From positions 3,231,713 to 3,295,712 of the forward strand of contig CM041201.1 of NCBI GenBank assembly GCA_023078555.1: DNA of 64,000 bases, read 5' to 3'. Under the pieces are notes generated by a model. It ran no database searches, had not been told where the DNA came from, and saw nothing but the letters and a program-made list of their open reading frames with translations. Of the stretch, positions 60,521 through 64,000 are shown in pieces (within the stretch, counting starts at the first letter, position 1; each line of letters starts with the position of its first letter). A program made the position numbers and the translations under genes. The DNA comes from Ulva prolifera. Lineage: Eukaryota; Chlorophyta; Ulvophyceae; Ulvales; Ulvaceae.

Positions 60521-62582
60521 ATGAGTGAAAAAATCGCCACAGGGCAAACGCCGTCCAAAGTGCTCCACATCCGAAACCTGCCGTACGAAACGACGCAGGA
60601 AGAGCTTGAAGATCTGTCAAGAAACTTCGGAACTCTTGTAAAGACAAAACTCAATGTGGGCGCCAACCGCAATCAGGCCTTCATCGAGTTTCCCGACGTG
60701 CAGAGTGCTGTCAACATGGTGCACCACTTCATGAGCAGTGCCGAGCCAGCGAAGGTGCTGAACCCCTCCTTCGGTCACTCGCACCTGCAAGATCTGAATT
60801 CAATGCCGGAGGCTACCGCATACTCTCTATTCTCGTTTCAATTCTCGACATCAACAGTGCTCTTGCAGGTCCGTGGCAAGACTGTGTACCTGCAGTATTC
60901 CACACGGCAAGAAATTGTGAACGCCACGTCATCTGCAGAAGAGCCATCAAACGTGCTTCTTGCTACCCTGGAAAACCTCCAACCGGACACAGTGATCACG
61001 ATTGAGCAACTGTGGGCTGTGTTCGCAGCTTTTGGCAACGTGCAGAAGATAGCCACCTTTGAGAAATCGGCAGGCTTTCAAGCCCTGGTGCAGTACGAGA
61101 CATCGGAACTTGCAAAAACTGCCAAGCAGCAGCTAGATGGGCGAACTATCCCTCGTTCAATTCTTCAGGCCCGCACACCGTGCCAGCTTCGAATTGCATT
61201 CTCGGGTCATCGGGACCTCAATGTCAAGTATCAAAGTCACCGTGGCCGGGACTTCACCAATCCCGATTTACCCTGGGCGGACGTAGATCCAGAGATTGCA
61301 GCAAAGGGTATTCAGGGAGCAATCTCACATACTCCAGAAGATGGAAACGTTCTTCTTGTTCAGGTAATTCTATACCTGTGCTGGAACATTTGGCTGCACA
61401 AGTTCTTGATGTCGTTGCATCGCCAACGTGCATTGTTCTGAGCAGCCAGCGACATTTCTTGAAAGTTAAATGTCCTGCTGACTGCACCATTATTGCGTCC
61501 ATATGATCTCAGCTGTTTCCGGACACGATACGTTTTTGCTGCGTCGGTACGGCAATGTGACCCGAGCTTGTCTTTGTCAGCTGCAGCGCCATCTGCATGT
61601 TCTGACAAGACATTGCCTCCAGGTGGACGAATACATGTACGATTTAACAGTCGATAACATCCATGAAATCTTCAAAAGATATGGAGATGTGAAGAAAATT
61701 GCTATATTTCAAAAGAACAACCAGTGGCAAGCACTTGTGCAGTACCCCGATCACCAGGTAGGCATCCCGCCCCCCTCCTGTCTCAGGGAGGCCCACAATG
61801 TAACCGCCTGACTCGCGATCGGCCATCCTCCACAGTGCGCAGCACATGTGCTGCCGCAGGCGTGTCAACGTGCTTGTTCTCTGCCCCCAGCATCTCACGC
61901 TGCCTAAGTCTGCAGTCTGCGGCTGCTGCAAAGCAAGTACTTGAGGGCCATGCCATGTTTGAGGGCGGTGCAAACGTCCTGCGCCTGTCGTACTCTGTCC
62001 ATCGGGAGCTCAACGTGAAGAACAGCGGTGAAAAGAGCCGCGACTTCTCTCTGCCACTGGGTGTGCCTTCGGTGGGGTACAACCACCCCACGTCTCACCA
62101 CCACGCTCCTCAAGGGGGCTTTGACAGCCATGGCCCTCGGTATCAACATGGATATGCTGACGAAGCACAGGTCAACGGTGCGACCATGACATATCTGAGT
62201 TGCTGCTTGAGGGGGCTGCTTCAAACCCTCTTCCACATTGCACTGCAGTGATAGAGTCTTACAAATGTGTGTACAATGGCTGTGAGTGCAAGGCTGAGAA
62301 GATGTAAATGTGTGTGCAGGAATGTCATATGTCACTGCGCACCGTGCCGCGGTGGAACGAGTGAACATGGTACTCCGGATGCCCCCGGGTCCTGGGGCAG
62401 CAGCACCCGGCCGGGGCATGGCACCACCGGCGTATGGCCCAGGTCCAGGGGGCCCTGCAGGTCCTGGTCGGGGGGGGCCGCCTCCAGGTTATGCTCCGTA
62501 TGGGGCGCCACCGAGGGGTGGTCCTGGAGGGCCGCCGCCACCGCGTCCCCACATGTACGCAGGCGGCCCACCCCCTCAATAA
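60521..62582 (+). CDS. Polypyrimidine tract-binding protein, three RRMs
   Basis: An RNA-binding regulator of splicing and RNA fate. Exons 60521-60754, 60869-61363, 61623-61757, 61916-62177 and 62320-62582 join exactly to 462 residues. RRM1 starts TPSKVLHIRNLPYETTQEEL and contains VGANRNQAFIEF. RRM2 spans NVLLATLENL to SAGFQALVQYE. RRM3 starts NVLLVQVDEYMYDL and contains YGDVKKIAIFQKNNQWQALV. The linker motif LRIAFSGHRDLNVKYQSHRG and its partner YSVHRELNVK match plant PTB1/2. The last exon is a Pro/Gly-rich tail. Intron 1 (60755-60868) has no stop in the reading frame, so it could be retained in frame. Start is ATG 60521. Confidence 0.95.
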
Positions 62583-62644
62583 TTGCATGGTCTTCTGGCC
62601 CGTACTCCTACTTCGCTGCTCAGCTACAACAAGATGTGCATTTG

Positions 62645-62649
62645 TGTAA
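62645..62649 (+). terminator. TGTAA poly(A) signal of the PTB gene
   Basis: TGTAA 63 bases after the PTB stop codon, near the 3' end of the convergent right-edge gene. Confidence 0.5.
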
Positions 62650-62896
62650 TTGACATGCTGGGCTTTTGAATCATGTCCAGGATGACGCTGCTGAGGCCTT
62701 GCGTCTATGGTGTGGTTTTCACGATAAGGCGACCTGCGGTCACAGTGTTACCCACGCCAAGCGTACTTCAGCAAACTTTCACAGCGGGATTTGCACAGAC
62801 TGGTCACTGCTCACATGATTTGAAAAAGGTATTATTGCTCTGATGACAGACTGGTTTTCTTCGAACACCGCTCGCTGCTCAGAGGCATCATTCTTA

Positions 62897-64000
62897 CTAC
62901 AGTTCCGAAACCAACTTGACGATGTTGGCCTGTCCTGTCCACAATTCAGCTCGCACGCGGCTTGATTCCCTGGACATCTTACTCCACTCATCCTGGGATA
63001 TGGAGCTGTGTTGTGATGATCCGACAGCTTTCTGTGAGCCATTCAGTCGACGTTGTTTATTTGCAGCACAGAATACACCTGGTAATCCCTCAGGGCACAG
63101 GAGCTGAAGAAGGGCATGGACCCTCTGCTGGTAGTCAGGATTGGCTCCGGAGCTTCCCCATAGCCGGAACATTGCCTCCTGCAGGCCCAAATCACAGGTC
63201 TGAGATGACAGCCGTTGCAGTACGTCCATTCAGATTTCCTATGTTGTAGCCAAGAGGATCACACGCATTGGAACAAGGTGTGCACGGCAGATTATCACAG
63301 CAAGCGATCCATCTGGTGAAATGAATACGCCACACCTCTATTGCACAAGCCTTGCTCACAAGCTTGCAGTCAGGTGCCAAGATATGCGCAATCACCTGGA
63401 AAGCCTCATCCCGTTCAGTACTGCCTGTTGCAACAGCACGAGCATACACTGGCGCCACTGGCAGGTGTGGCTTCCCATCCACAGAATAAGCAAGCACTGC
63501 TTCTGCTGCCTTCTGCTCGAGGTCTGCTTCCACTTGAGCTTGGCGTTTCTCAGCTGCAAGCAGGACCCTCACTGAGTGCCATACAACAACTTTGCATACA
63601 CCAAGGACAGCTACACTGCATTGTGCAGGTGCTCAACCACAACAGACTGAGTTGAAATCGGAGCTGATTAGATTTCCTGTGCAGGGAGATGAGTGTGCAA
63701 ACAGTGACATAAACAGTGTGCAAACAGTAACACACCTGCATCAGCATTTGCAGCTTGACACTGCTCTTCACTATACATCTCTTCACCGGATACATGATCG
63801 CTTGAAGATTCGACGATTTTTTCACACGTTTCAATTTCCCGAATCAAAGCCTGAGCAGCTGATATGATGGACCCTTGTACATTCATCAGCATCTGACTGT
63901 AATGTGCCATATTCTGGAGCGCCGATTCACCAGCAGCCGTGACATTCTGCACGAGCAGTGATCGTCATGACTTCACAAGCCTGTTGAACGTAGCAGTATC
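62897..64000 (-). CDS. Unknown protein, copy B of the family at 17442-20116, 5' part outside window
   Basis: Only the 3' end is inside the window. Exons are about 63946-63736, 63553-63336 and 63178-62897, with phases that close. It aligns with the gene at 17442-20116: AEKRQAQVEADL with ADEREAQVRKEF, ERDEAFQVIAHILAP with ERDAAIQAIAYTLAP, and VHALLQLLCPEG with LKALVVHMCPES. The introns on both sides of the middle exon have the same phase and place. The upstream exon encodes a helical, charged segment (ALIREIETCEKIVESSSD). The C-terminus is basic and Ser-rich. No known domain recognised. Confidence 0.65.

Overview
The window looks like nuclear DNA of a chlorophyte green alga. Three observations support this: (i) an intron-containing gene for CP29/Lhcb4 of photosystem II (47429-48986, minus) whose protein resembles the Chlamydomonas form; (ii) many short introns whose donors are mostly GTGYGY, GTGAGN or GTACGN; (iii) the green-algal poly(A) signal TGTAA 12-130 bases after the stop of most well-defined genes. 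A p25-alpha/TPPP gene and a gene ending in a ciliary-type TTSN..YG domain suggest the organism builds flagella or descends from one that did. There is no sign of bacterial operons, phage, CRISPR or rRNA/tRNA genes.

Layout, left to right. 12-1977 (+): nucleotidyltransferase-like domain fused to a ciliary-type C-terminal domain. 2104-9553 (-): nucleoporin NUP160. 10051-14796 (+): an ABC ATPase and a FetB/ALS3-type permease, the STAR1/STAR2 (FetA/FetB) pair, side by side but separated by a perfect 566-base CA repeat. 15579-16848 (+): small unknown gene assembled from phase-consistent exons. 17442-20116 (+): unknown 609-residue protein, with a partial paralogue at the right edge (62897-64000, -). 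22216-27205 (-): eIF3a. 27818-28986 (-): TPPP. 29846-35100 (+): PWP2/UTP1. 35735-38560 (-): EMB8/ABHD3-type hydrolase. 41101-43953 (-): REI1/ZNF622. 43954-47428: gene-poor low-complexity DNA. 47429-48986 (-): CP29. 49463-53923 (+): SET/Rubisco-LSMT-like protein with an intronic minisatellite. 54876-60085 (-): AP-4 epsilon. 60521-62582 (+): PTB-type RRM protein.

Most genes are conserved housekeeping functions: nuclear pore, translation initiation, 40S and 60S ribosome assembly, splicing regulation, vesicle coat and light harvesting. They show no operon-like functional linkage except the STAR1/STAR2-like pair. Exon boundaries were placed by reading splice sites by eye and checking that phases join. 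They close exactly for gene 1, 17442-20116, eIF3a, TPPP exons 2-6, PWP2, REI1, CP29, SET and PTB. They are approximate for NUP160, AP-4 epsilon, the end of the ATPase and one hydrolase junction.

The least ordinary items are the nucleotidyltransferase/ciliary fusion, the adjacent STAR1/STAR2-like genes, the unknown two-copy family with conserved intron phases, and the REI1 and SET proteins with missing canonical residues.
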